From Zhengitettix transpicula (Eukaryota; Arthropoda; Insecta; Orthoptera; Tetrigidae), in assembly GCA_037074705.1 (NCBI GenBank), contig CM073591.1, positions 129,153,032-129,217,031 on the forward strand: DNA of 64,000 bases. Direction: 5' to 3'. The position numbers and the translations under genes are program-made. This document shows, piece by piece, positions 34,810 through 46,904 of the stretch. How positions within the stretch are numbered: the first letter of the stretch is position 1; every line of letters begins with the position of its first letter. The notes below the pieces were generated by a model that ran no database searches, had not been told where the DNA came from, and worked only from the letters and a program-made list of their open reading frames with translations.

Positions 34810-37110
34810 AGGAAGTGACATTATCAAAATAAATGGAAAGTAAAGAGAGAAAGGTTGTGCGTTATCTGAAATTGAAGCTTGGCATTGCCACTCAGATTCT
34901 TGCAAAAGAAGTTAAATTTCAAAGGCTGTTAAAGTAAAGTGTAGCAATTATGAAGTTGTAGGAACCAAGGCTGTGGCCATTATAAGTTGCAGAATATTAC
35001 ATATACTTATATTAAACCTTGCTATACTGGTTGGTAATGCTTTCAAGAAGGTCTTCCAATTTGAAATCTATGCTGTATAGTTCCATGAATATTAGTGGTC
35101 TTCTGAGTATAAAAAATCTGGCGAAAGTAACTTTCAGAATTGAGTGATAATTTTATTTGCATACTCAATTGAGACCTAAGTGAGATGAAAATAATTAATT
35201 TGTTAAATATCTTATTTCTTCAAATATAACTTAAGAGAAACACAATAAGTGTGTCAATAGATGTTGATACACTTGAATACACTTATTGCTGATAAGTAAA
35301 ATTGTGATTTTCAGAAACAAAAGAAGAAAGCCTTGAAGAAATTTCTTCTAAATTGATTCAAAGTTTCTTGCAAGAGAAGAATGATCTTGAAGACCAGTAT
35401 GCTCAGGTATGGTATTTTCCATTATCATTGGCTTTTGAGTTTTGTCAACTGACAAGTGCAGTTGTGTCGCTCTAGGCTCTTCTTCGCACCTGTCGAATGG
35501 GACAAGGACCCCAGAAACGTTGTGTGGTATTTATATTATTACTTTTTTTGTCTGAATTGTCTATCCTTATTATTCATTTTCTAGTATCATTTGTGTTTGT
35601 ATTTCATGTTACTTTTATTTTACAGATGGTTGAAATTCAGGAAAAGAGCACCACTAACTTTGGTGTTCCAGATTTAGGATTTCCATACCTGGAGGAAAAT
35701 GCAGATGATGCAATCACTGATCAAATGAAGCAACATTGTGAAATACTTTTGCAAATGAAAGATCAAATGAAGGATCAACAGAAAATATTGAAATCTTTGT
35801 TTAGCAAAGTTCAGAAAATAAAAAGTGGTGAGTTACCTAATGTATATATGTATATGTGTTTACAAGTGATTAAGGATGTGACATTGTCAATACAATTAAA
35901 ATAATTGGTACAGAAAGGAAGTGAGTGGCTTATATGAAATTTTGGTTCCAAGTTGTAATATTAGAAAGGAGAAAATTCTTCAAATTTTCATAGGTATTAG
36001 CCTGCTTATTCTGGAGAAATACATTCTGTGTGTGGCCAGCTAGCAAAGTTCCATTCCTACTGTCCTGAAGAGTTACTTCCCAGCTTCATGACACTATATG
36101 TCAACTTAAAAGAAGTCATCTGCACTCAATCCCTCTTTACTGTCCAGATCAGTACATGCATTTAAATTTTTCAACTTGAATTGTTTGACTTGTAATCAAC
36201 TGATTCTCTGTCATTCTTCCCTTTGAAAATTTAATAACTTTGTCCTATCTAACAACAATGACTAAATTAAATACAATTTTCCTGTAGAGGGAAAGCCATT
36301 AGACAGCAACAAAGCCTGTAACACTCTTTCTCAAGAAAATATCGCAACAAAGGAACATTTTTGAGAAATAATGGAAAAATATATTCATAGGCTCATTAAT
36401 ACATACACACACATTCCTTAATGGATGCTCCAAAATACTCTTCAGTCACTATCCATTCCACCTGCTATAAGACTGACTGTATTCTCTAGGGCCATGGATT
36501 GGCCCTGTAACAATGTTACTCAGGTTGGATTCCTAGCCTTGCTGAATATTTTCAGTATTCACTTCTTCCTTTCTGCTCCTTGCTTTGAACATATCCTTTC
36601 CTTTTCAGCTTGTGTTTTCTTTAAAGTATATTCCCCACTTTCTTTTAATTTCTATCTTTGATCAATATCCAATTTTCCAATTAAGAATCACATTTCAATC
36701 CTTAACATGGTGTATGTATATATTATTAGTAAGGATATGACATTGTAAAAAATAATTGTGATATTGGTATAGAAAGGGAAGATAGATAGGTTGTGGCTTA
36801 CCTGAATGTGAAGTAAAAAAAAAAATTTGAAGAATAACCTTCAGTTCCATATGGCTACACCACACTCTTCACTTTCAGGTAAGCCACAACCTATCTCTAT
36901 TTCCTTTCCATACCAATATTGCAATTATTTTTGACAATGTCATATCCTTACTAATATCATTTATATATATATATATTGGTATGGAAAGGATAGAGAGATC
37001 TTCAGTTCCTCATGGCGACACCGCACTTCACTTTCAGGTAAGCCACAACCTATCTCTCTATCCTTTCCATACCAATATTTTTGACAATGTCACATTCTCA
37101 CTATTACAAT

Positions 37111-37141
<31 letters not shown>

Positions 37142-39030
37142 CACACACATAATAACGGGGTTGGATTGCAGTCCAGTGTATGCCATGTGGAGAATGGAGA
37201 CAAGTTTTTGTAGTCCAAGATAGAAGGTTAGAATAGGGGGTTGACTATGATTTTATGTTGATCAAGGGTAGTTGTAGGTGGTCAAACTATTTGAGGTGGA
37301 GCAGATGTGAACTCATCTAAGGGACATACTATGTGGAAGAGTTTTTGGTGAGGTCAGGGTTATAACTGATGAAGTGGAGTTATTGTAAGAGGTTGGTAGG
37401 TATAATGTGATAATTAGACCTGAACTAAGGCGTATGTCAACATGTTGGAAAGTTAAGGTAACTTGACATTTTGTGTTTTGGAGGAATTCAGACTTGACTT
37501 TGTGGTCTGTTACATTGTAAAGATATTTGATGCACAGACACAATTATATTTTAAATAAATATTTGATTTCTATATTATGTATTTAAATATAAAATTCAAA
37601 TTAAACATGTTTATCTTACAGGAACATCTTGCCAAGATTGCACTATGCATCTAAATGAAATTGAAGTAGAAAGAAATCAGCTGGAAGATTTGCGACTTTG
37701 GGCAAGTGATTGTCATGTATCATACAATGCAGAGATACGTCGACAACTGAACCAGGCAAGAAAACCTTGTAACATTTTAAATACATTGGATCCGTGGGTT
37801 ACAAACATTAATTTAACTTACGAATGTGCACTACTAACTCTGTTCTTATATACCCCCATTTTAAACCTTCTTCACCTATAAACAAAAACATTTTAGGACT
37901 TATAGGATTGAGGCACAAATCTGGGACTTCCAACCCTTGCACCCTCCACTTCCTATCCTTGTTTAACTATTGTCCATGAAGGTAAAATTTGCTTTTAGTG
38001 AGTTTGCGGTAGTGGCTACATACTGCTGAATTCCCACTACACATATTTGTATCATAGACTCACCTCTAGTTTCTAGTTTCTAGTGCTTAGATTAAAGGCT
38101 TGTGTAGTAAGAGGATTCAGGTGCAGGAATTTGTTGAGAAGCACCAACAAAGTTGTTGTAACTAGAGCGATTAAATTTTGATGACAGTTTCATGTCCCAC
38201 TTACAGAAAATTTTGCAAAAGCGTCAGACAATTTTCTTTGGATTGTTTGTTAGTCCAGGGAAAATGAACTAAAAATATCAATTGAAAAGCAAAATAAGCT
38301 TAACTTAATTAACATTTCATTGTTTATAATCATACATGTTATTCCATAAGTTTTTCAACAATTTATATTATATTGAGATTTATTCATGATTATGATTGGC
38401 ACTAATTAGTATGACTTTTCAGTAATGTCAGTCTCAAAAAGGGTGGTCATTAACAGTTAAATTGTGGCATTCCTAATTAAATTAGGGTACATAAATATTT
38501 TTATAGCAAGTTTCAACTGTGAATGGACTCAAATTAGCGTTAAACTCTGTTAAATTTTTCTGCATAGATTCTACTCTTCTAAGGTGAAATTTTCGATCAG
38601 AATATGTTTTAGAAATTGCTCGGAATCTGCTTAATTAAATAATAATATGGAAAATATAACTTATGTTCTGATGTAATTAAAGTTATAATTTCAAATTAAA
38701 GGTATTAAATTTACCATGATATTATTTATATTTAATATAGCATTCTTCCTTAATTAGGTTGCAGAACCACCAGGTGAATCGAGTGATTTAAACCATTACG
38801 CATCTAATCATCCTGTAACTCATCATTCCTCTGAAGATGCAAAGAACGAAAATGAAAAGCCTGAAAAATATTGTGATTCTAGTGAGAGAATATGCCCAAT
38901 GTGTAGTGAAAAATTCCTGCCAAATGTGTCTATGAGTATATTTGAACTTCATGTGCTGAGTCATTTTGCAGCAGATGAAACTGATGAGTTTTTGTCCCAA
39001 TTTGAATTGGTTGACCCCAAACTACACTAA
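33830..39030 (+). CDS. spn-F: Spindle-F-like coiled-coil/zinc-finger protein (5 exons, ~395 aa)
   Basis: Coding exons: 33830-34316, 35315-35406, 35626-35827, 37622-37755, 38758-39030 (stop). Phases join without a break: 487, 92, 202, 134 and 273 nt, 1,188 in all. Start is ATGATG at 33830. Residues about 15-115 form a coiled coil (KHAMQVALVTLKERCQRLQD, then SQLTHHIFMVATENRQLWAR); exon 2-3 adds KLIQSFLQEKNDLEDQYAQM and a Met/Gln/Lys helix. The last exon has ERICPMCSEKF...FELHVLSHF, a C-x2-C-x15-H-x3-H finger with exactly the spacing of the TAX1BP1/CALCOCO autophagy-receptor fingers. Drosophila Spindle-F is a coiled-coil partner of IKK-epsilon needed for oocyte polarity and bristle shape; length and the N-terminal block fit. 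Intron 4 begins GC (CAG|GCAAGA) and ends AG. Introns carry a Penelope-type repeat, SINE-like and (TA)n sequence. Orthology is a strong guess from memory, not a search. Confidence 0.7.
34647..34745. repeat. Intronic inverted repeat (31-bp arms)
   Basis: 34647-34677 and the complement of 34715-34745 agree except for about two positions (CTTATTTTATATAATTTAAG versus ...TTTGAG). The loop is 37 bases. It sits directly before the (TA)n tract in intron 1 of the spindle-F-like gene and shares 'GTAAGCCACA' with the Penelope-type repeat near 36800 and 36895. Confidence 0.6.
34759..34806. repeat. (TA)n microsatellite
   Basis: About 48 bases of uninterrupted AT dinucleotide within intron 1. Confidence 0.9.
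35430..35600 (+). repeat. Dispersed repeat, probable Penelope-type terminus (intron 2)
   Basis: Same family as 17385-17530: TTGTCAACTGACAAGTGCAG, CTCTAGGCTCTTCTT, CACCTGTCGA, GGGACAAGGACCCC and GAAACGTTGTGTGGTATT in order. It fills most of the 219-bp intron 2 of the spindle-F-like gene, so this short intron is almost entirely made of repeat. Confidence 0.55.
36470..36660 (+). repeat. Diverged tRNA-headed SINE (intron 3)
   Basis: GAATATTTTCAGTATTCACTTCTTCCTTTCTG, then CTTTGAACATATCCTTTCC, follow the body of the SINE at 51455-51737 in order. The head (GGATTGGCCCTGTAACAATG ... GGTTGGATTC) is a decayed tRNA-like segment. Confidence 0.5.
36775..37140 (-). repeat. Penelope-type terminal repeats, inverted and direct pieces (intron 3)
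   Basis: ATAGGTTGTGGCTTACCTGA (36790s) pairs as an inverted repeat with CAGGTAAGCCACAACCTAT (36880s), and the latter is repeated at about 37035. CCTTCAGTTCCATATGGC and CTTCAGTTCCTCATGGCG blocks also recur. The same blocks occur at 55480-55590 and 59210-59320. It ends in (TA)n at 37113-37134. Confidence 0.5.
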
Positions 39031-41929
39031 CTATAAACATATCCAAATTATTTAAAGTATCTTCGGTATTAATGTATACATTCTTGGAAAATATCAGCTT
39101 AAATAATGCTAAGCATCTTTTAGTAGTTCATTTTTATCATACTTTTTACTTTTAATGAAGAAATGAAAATTATTAATTTTAAAAAAGATGAACTCTATGA
39201 TTTGATTTAAATCTATAAATAATGGGTATATAAAAGTTGTTCAATGATTTGTATTTCATTTAATCAACATTTTCTTCATTTCATGATATATAGTATTTTT
39301 TGTAGACAAAATTGCATACTCAAGTTCAATAGAATTTTTGATTTGTGTATTTGTTATTTGAGGGAAGCAACTAGAAGAATGAAGAACTGGATAAATTACA
39401 TATTATTTTAATTTTAATATTTTATAAATAAATGCATAAAACTTGGTTGATCATGAACTGAACCAATGTTATTAATTTTGCCTGTTTCAATTACAAAAAA
39501 TAGTTTACATTTTACAAATATATGTACAGTAATAATGAAAGTTGCAAAATAATTTCATTACTCTATACTTGGAAAATGTATAAATATTATATTTAACTGC
39601 TATCACAACATTTTATTTATATTATTTTTATAAAAAATAAAATACAATTCATTGGTCAGTGGAAATATGTAATATAAATGTATAATAGTGAACAGATATG
39701 CATCAATCAATTTTATTTTTCAAATAAAGTAAGACTGTGCAAACATATTTACACTCGACTGTTATGTCACAACATTTTATTGATAAATATTTTAAAATGC
39801 AGTTCATTCTTTAGTGGAAATATGTAATATAAATGTATAATAGTAACAGATATGTATCAATCAATTTTATTTTTCAAATGAAATAAGACTGAGTCTATAA
39901 ATAATATGTACCTTGTGTTTCTATACATTTGTTTTTTGTAAATATCAATTCCTTTAAAATTGTCTAATGAATATGTTTATATTAGACCATTTAATTTGTA
40001 ATTTACTGGCCTAATATACACAACAGGAACTGCAGAGACACAATTTATTTTTTAAAAATAGACATTTATGTTCAAAAAGACAATAAAAAAACAAACACTC
40101 TGTTAAATGATTGAATTTTTTATTGAGTATTCTTGACAAATTAAATTACAAAATTTAATGCTTGACTGAGTGGATTATCTTTAAGTATTATCTGCAGATA
40201 ATGTGTGAAATCAACGTTCATTTAGTTTATTTCATACTTGTATAAAAACAATTTTTAAAGTGTATTTATTTTATATATTAAAACAAATATTTTAATATGA
40301 TTTATCATAATGGGAAGATACATGAATGCAAAGAGTTACAAAAATTACCTTGTTCATCTAAGCTTATTTCTGGAATACACATTTATTACTATATATTTTT
40401 GGTAGCTCAAAACTTCATATAAATACCTGCACTATGAAGAAATGCAATTCTGCTAACAAAATACTTGCAAATATAAATGCAGTTAGTGATTATGAACTGT
40501 GAAAATTTTATTTAATTGGCTAAAGAAGAGTTTAGTAGGAGCACTGACTTCATTGAATTATAAATGATTAAACCAGCCAAATTTGTCAAATAAATTATCA
40601 TAAAGTAAAAAATGAGAACATTAATAAAATCACAAAACATATAATTACCTTTTAGAATTCTTCAGGTGCAAATATAAAATATTTAAAAGTCTGAATATCT
40701 AAATTTTTGAAAATAAGATTTTATAAACATAAAAGTTTATTGAACTGTATATACAATTTTTTTCTTGAAATGTAAATTTATTTTAAATTTTGTGGAGGCA
40801 ATTTCCCCAAGTGTGCTTTCCTCATACACAAACTATTTGCAAATCATGTTTACGTAAACATTGGTACACATACCTTCCAAGCCCATGTGCAAACCTTTTT
40901 CATTCTAGAATGTTCTCGAGAGATGTCCAAGCCAGACGAATGTTGTCGCGATTGTTATTGGTTTCTCGACAAGACGAAACTAAGGAAAAGGAAGATGCGG
41001 TTGATTTTTTGGCAGAGCTGAAATTAGGTTCTCTGTCGTCGGTAGAAAAGAAAATCCAATGTTCCCCTTTACTGAATTTATAAGTTTGCTTTTGAAAATC
41101 ATGAAAACACTGTAATACTCGTACAAATCGCATGTCAAACGAGGAAGTGTTGTGCAATATATTTCAAGCTCGGCCGATTCAAACCGTTCTTGAAACTCAG
41201 TGCCTGCATAAACCATCACAGTCTGGAGTTTTAACTAATGCGTGGATATCCATTACATAGCAATAATAGACACCCCACCTAGCCGCAGCCGTTTTTTTCT
41301 GGAGGGAAGATCACGGCAAGGGAAGAGTTGTGTTCAAATCTAGAAATACGTACATATACAAGCATATACAGGAATGCTTAACCAGAAGCGGAGCTAAGGT
41401 TTTCAGCACCCAGGGAAAACTGAAGATTTCGCCCCCCCCTCCCCCTTACTGTTTCAGTAATGCAATGGGGAAGTGAATTTGTTTTATACAAATTGCTGTT
41501 TGTAATGTACAATCTATTATAAATGGCTGACTCACTGATTGCTGTCTTCTCCAGGTGCTTCTGTCATCTTTCTAGATGCTCGCGCTGCTGCACTCATTTT
41601 CATAATTAAAGTAGATTGCTGCTGTAAATGCATACAAATAATTCCTAGTTATAACAGTTCTTCTGTCAGCGCGTCTTTCTTGCGCTACTGCTTGCCAACA
41701 ATGCTCACTGCACCCACAAACAATAGCTCGGAAACTACCACAAATGTTACATGGCGCACGTATGTCGAGAGTGAAAGACTAATTTTCAACGACAATGTGA
41801 AAAACCTAGTGCAACCAGATTTCCTTTGCGGGGCGTCAGACACAAAATTTTAAAGGTTTCAGCTTACAAATAAATTTGCTAGCATAGGATTTATTTAAAA
41901 GAAGAGGAACATGGCAGGTTAAGAGATTT
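39031..41929. other. 3' flank of the spindle-F-like gene and intergenic sequence
   Basis: Very AT-rich to about 40780. AATAAA signals occur (for example 39427-39432 and about 39723), so the 3' UTR may end within 400-700 bases. A near-duplicate of about 100 bp is seen at 39660-39740 and 39810-39890 (GGAAATATGTAATATAAATG in both). 40780-41230 is GC-richer and open on both strands (minus frames at 40900-41157 and 40980-41219, plus frame at 40790-41083); it may hold an exon of an unknown gene but I cannot assign one. Confidence 0.35.
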
Positions 41930-44775
41930 ATTAACTAAGTCAAAGTACGTTTGAAAATCAGCATTGGAGAAGAACTCCCAGAACCTGAAGACTTGGACCT
42001 AGAAGCGCTAACAACTGTGCAGAAGAGCCCATGTACACCTGGGCACCGAGCAAAACTGCCATTAGTCATCGCCAGATTTTGGAGCGGAACGCTTTTGGGA
42101 AGAAATTGTTTCAACGCGTTAGGAATCAGTATGGCTGGCATCAACCGGGTCATCGTGATAAACCTTTCAAGAAATTTTACAACACTATAACGAAGTCCTC
42201 GAGGGGTCCCTAGGGCATCAGAATGGACCTCCAGTAACAGTGGAATTAGAGTAGGATGCCGCGCCTGTATTATTCAAAAGCCTACCAGTATCATACGCCA
42301 TCCGAACTAAGGTTGAGGCGGAATTGGACCGATTAGTCGCACAGTAAGTTCTGGAGACGGTACATCATTCTATTTGGGCTACGCCGGTTGTTCCAGTTTT
42401 AAATAAAAATTGATCGATTCGTCTTTGCGGTGACTATAAGAATACGGTCAATAAAGCAGCGAAGACCAATTACTACCTCTTCCCTCACATCGATGATTTT
42501 CTCGTCACTGTCGGAGATGCGACCTTTTCCAAGCTGGATCACGCGGAAGCTTAACAACAATTGAGAGTAGATTATGTTACGGCCGAAATACAAATACAAA
42601 CCATCATGCTAAGGGGCTGATACGAGATAAAAGATTAAGTTTGGAATCTGGGCGGCACCAAACAACTTCCAAATATTAGCTGGATTAGATGGCGTGATTT
42701 GTATCTCGACTATAGGAAAATCGCCAGAAGAGCATTATGTAGGCTTTGAGAAGTGTTGGCACGGTTACAAGAAGCTGGTTTGTGAACACTTAAAGATAAG
42801 TGTATTTTTGCAGCCAGCGAAGTTGAGTATTTGAGATTCCGCGTTAACATTAATGGATTACATTCCACAATCGCTATACACGGAGCGCGAGAAACATCAA
42901 ATAAGACCGAGCTGCAAGCATTCATAGATCTAGTCAATTTTTACAACCGATTTTTGAAGGACCGATACACTACACTGGACTACTAGACAATAAAACTAAG
43001 TGGGTTTGGATCAAAGTCAATAACGAGGCCTTTTGCCCTGCAAAAAAATTTTGTTCGGCCCAAAGCGGTGTGGCCCCACTAAATCATTGGTGCTAGTTTG
43101 TGATGTATCTCCATATGCCTTGGGGGCGATCCTCAGCCACGAAATGAGCAGAGAACAGGAGGCTCCGGTTGCATTTGCACCTTCCAAACTGAGATGAATT
43201 ATTCTCAAATTGAATAAAAGAAGCGCTCGCCTCAATATTCGACGTTAAAAAAATCCTCAACTCCTCTATTGCCGCATATTTACAATCATTACGGACCGTA
43301 GTATTATGAATGAAGACAGACCAACGCCACAGACCTTGTCACCTCATATGTTACGATGGAATTTGATGTTGGATTCTTATGATTACGAATTACATTGATT
43401 CTTATGATTACGAATTACATTGACCAGGAAACAAAGTGGCTATCGCTGACTCTCTCAGCAGACTTCCACTTCGAGAGACGACGATTTAGGATCATACACC
43501 AGCGAACGTTCTGTTACTCGAATGCGATTACAGCATAACAGTGGATGCAAGACGTTTAGGTGAGGGAACTAAGACAGATCCAGTGTTGGTCAGGACCATG
43601 CAGTTTTTTCTGCATTGTTGGCCTGCAAAAATCAACGATAAGGAGTTGGAACCTTATGCGCTGCGGAAACACGAACTGTCAGTGCATGGGAAATGTTTAC
43701 TTTGGGAACGCGGGTCATTGTGCCACAGGGATAGTGTGGCGAAATGTTACAAATTCTTCATGAATTGCATCCAGGCATGGAAAGGATGAACCAACTGGCG
43801 CGTATCTATATGTGATGGCGTAATATGGACCGAGACATTAATGATATCGTCCGGACCTGCAAAATAATCAGCGAGCGCCTTCAAGGCATTTGTTCATCAA
43901 TAGAAAACAACTGATGGACCACGGTTTCGTTTGCACGTCGACTTTGCCGGAGGAAATACCTTTCTGATGGTTGTGGATTGGTACTTAAAGTTGCTAGAAT
44001 TAGTTCGTGTGCCATCAACAACGTCAATCGGAACCATAAAAGGTCTGAGGAAATTATTTGCAACACATGGACTCCCAGACGTTTAAGTCTCTGATAACGG
44101 CATTTACATTAGCAGAATAAAGGATTTCGCGTCTCGTAATAAAATATGTTTAATCCATATTCGGACATACCATCCATCAAATGGACAAGCGGAGGAAATG
44201 GTTCAGACAACGAAATTGGCAGGAGGGATGTTGACACTAAGATTGCTCGCTACCTACTCCATTAACACAATACTCCCAGGTAACCAGCGAAGCTTTTGAT
44301 GGAAAGGAGACTTTATACTATTCCTGATCGTATGCATCCCGATTTGTCTAAAATCTGGCTTAACATGGGAGAGAGAGAGAAAAGAAAAAACCGCGTACTT
44401 TCCAACCTCAGGAGATCGTGAGAGTTCGTAATTACACAACCGGACCATCGTGGATAACAGTAACTGCTGTGGAAGCAACTGGTCCATTATCCTATTCTGT
44501 CCAGACATCTGATGTACAAATCTTAAGGCGTTATGCCGACCAAGTTCTACGGCAGACTGCAATGTCTGAGGAAGCCTTAAGGGTCCTCACCATCAGTTTG
44601 GACATTACCAGCACCCAGTGCAATTCCGGAAGATCGTCTAGTTAATCCAGTCGCAAATACCCAGGCAAAGCCAACTCAAGGCGGGTCTCCGACATCAAGA
44701 ACATTAAGGCGCGTGCAACTACAGCGAGTGCTAAAACTACCCCTCACCTAAAGGACTATCAAATCTGGGAAGGGG
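41930..44775 (+). pseudogene. Gypsy-type retrotransposon pol remnant (protease end, RT, RNase H, integrase)
   Basis: In order on the plus strand: KLPLVIARFWSGTLLGRNCF (protease end, 'GR-x-W' block) near 42055-42110; YAIRTKVEAELDRLVAQ, an SIRLCGDYKNTVNKAAKTNY palm segment and FSKLDHAEA (RT) at 42290-42555; a decayed RNase H around 42950-43440; MLQILHELHPGMERMNQLAR, the integrase zinc region, at 43745-43805; GPRFRLHVDFAGGNTFLMVV with Asp, VSDNGIYISR with the second Asp, and HPSNGQAEEMVQ with the Glu of the DDE core at 43917-44220; and a C-terminal GPLSYSVQTSDVQILRRYADQ. Of the K02A2.6/Gypsy type. At least five in-frame stops and several shifts make it dead. Gag and a 5' LTR were not found. A perfect 25-bp tandem duplication lies at 43372-43421. 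Confidence 0.8.
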
Positions 44776-45130
44776 TGTTATTTCCTGCACCAACTTAGGG
44801 ACAATGAAGGAAATGAGATGTGTGCACTGTTGTCTGGTGGCATCTGCGTAAAACAGTGCGGACTCGCTCGAGCGATATAATATCTTTTATATTTATATAT
44901 TAGATCTACTTCACGATGAGTGAAATGTTATGTATATATATATATTATCAAACAACGGCAATTAAAATAAAAATTGACACTATTAATTTTGAACAAAATT
45001 TATGACATTTTGCTTGAGTAAATCTTTAATTTATATATCTTAATAATTTTAAATTGTTTTATTGCAAACCGCTCTCAAGAATGTAACTGAGTGTTTACTG
45101 GTCGTTCACGTTTAAATTGTGCATTTCGAT
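44776..45130 (+). repeat. Likely 3' LTR start of the Gypsy remnant
   Basis: The purine tract GGGAAGGGG (44767-44775) is followed directly by TGTTATTTCC, the usual polypurine tract/TG junction of a Gypsy 3' LTR. The LTR end is not defined because no second copy exists in the window; the right limit given is a guess. Confidence 0.45.
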
Positions 45131-46734
45131 GTCAGAATTGACTGCTGGGAGTAAGTTCACGATTATCTAAATTTGTAAATCTAACAAAATTTATATTATT
45201 ATGTAATCAACAAAATCTATCTTCAAAATTTTATTTCAATTATTGTATTGTTTGTTTTACAGTGTAAATCTTCAAATACACGAAGTGAACGCAAATAGCG
45301 CCGAAATGTTGTATTGTTTCAATTATAAATCTTATTTGACTTTTGAATTTTGTATTTTATTTATGAAATTTTTAATTATTAATTAGTAAATATCCAAACA
45401 TATTAAGCATCTTTACTGGACTAATAATAATCGTCAGATCCTCATTAATCGAATGATCGATTGTAGTTATTCGATTATACCCATATATATTTTGGCAATT
45501 TATTTCGCAGTTAACGAAGTGGTAATTATTGTTAAAAACGTTTAGTAAAACTCGTAATATGATGTCTTGGAGGACAGAATTTTGGACTATAATTGAAAGA
45601 TGTAAATAATATTTATCATATTATTAATTAAATAAATCCAATCAAACACAACGGTCTTTATTAATTTTCCTAATTGTAAATATTTTTCTGTTGTGCAAAT
45701 CTTGTTGACACACCTTTTTCTTTGTTTATCCTTTAATCTTGTTCGTTTCAATGCTTTGTATTTTATTTCTAAATAACATTTAGGAATATCAAGACAATAT
45801 TGTTATAAAAACGATTAATTTAATTTTATAGTGGAAAAGATATGATCAAATAATTTTATGTAAGTAGATGTGATGAAATGTATAGGTTGAATTCAAAACT
45901 GAAGTGGAAATTAAGGAGAAATATCCTCTTACCTGGTTATGTAAAAATATGTGTATGTATAGTTCTTATCAATTAACCATCAAAGTGACAAATAAATGGC
46001 TAATATCCAACAAACGTAAATGGAAACTATTAAAATATCAGCCATCCTAAACCACTTTCTGACCATTTACAAGTCAATTTGTTAAATAATTTTTTTTGTC
46101 AAAGTGTTTGATTCGTATGTGTGTAATCTGTCGGAGTTGGTTGATGATGATAGAGGAATAGGCATCTTATATATTTTGTTTCTTACTGGAACCTGACAAA
46201 TTGTGGGACTCCTGAAACCATTAGAAGTCCATTATTGTACATGAAGATTACTGTAACTTCTGTCTACAGCAGCTTAAGACCAATAGGAAGAAAGAATAAA
46301 TAGAAACAAAAAAAATCATAAATAGAAACATTTTTGCCTTGAATGACAATAACAATGTTACTGGTTGTAAAGGGTGTTTGGCAGAATAGGACCATTTCAT
46401 CGCTTCATATCTACAAGCCAGAAATACACATGAAAATGAATCTGTGGCCTGTCACATATCTTCTGCAGCACTTCTAAATTTTAAAGTTTCTGCAAGGAAT
46501 AGACACAATATTAACTTCTGTAGTAGGTTATATAATCATTACGATGCACATTTATTATATTATGCTTTAATGTATTTTACACCCTCTTGGTGACTTTTAC
46601 AATTCCAATAAAAAAAACAGTCTGACATTCACTTTTCAATAAATTCTTTCAAATTTAAACAGTTGGTATTTTTTCTTTCAATACCATACCATACCATACA
46701 ATTAAATAATAAGAAAGATAGCCAAAAAAATAAG
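45131..46734. other. Intergenic stretch, nothing recognised
   Basis: AT-rich, no supported frames or repeats beyond short simple runs (ACCATACCAT near 46683). Confidence 0.35.
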
Positions 46735-46900
46735 TGATAATATGTTCTGGGATCCTTGTCCCTTTCTTCAGGTGCTAAGAAGAGCCTAGAGTGACACAAC
46801 TGCACTCGTTAGTTGACAAAACTCAAAAACTTAAGGGACAAGTATTCCAGAACCGTTGTGTGGTATTTATATTATCACTCATATTGTCTGTATTTGGCTG
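46735..46900 (-). repeat. Dispersed repeat, probable Penelope-type terminus, partly palindromic
   Basis: 46740-46825 is the inverted version of the repeat at 17385 and 35430 (GGGATCCTTGTCCCTTTCTTCAG is the complement of the CTGAAGA..GGGACAAGGATCCC core). It is followed at 46845-46890 by a direct piece, CAGAACCGTTGTGTGGTATT. The two halves point toward each other. Confidence 0.5.
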
Positions 46901-46904
46901 TCTT

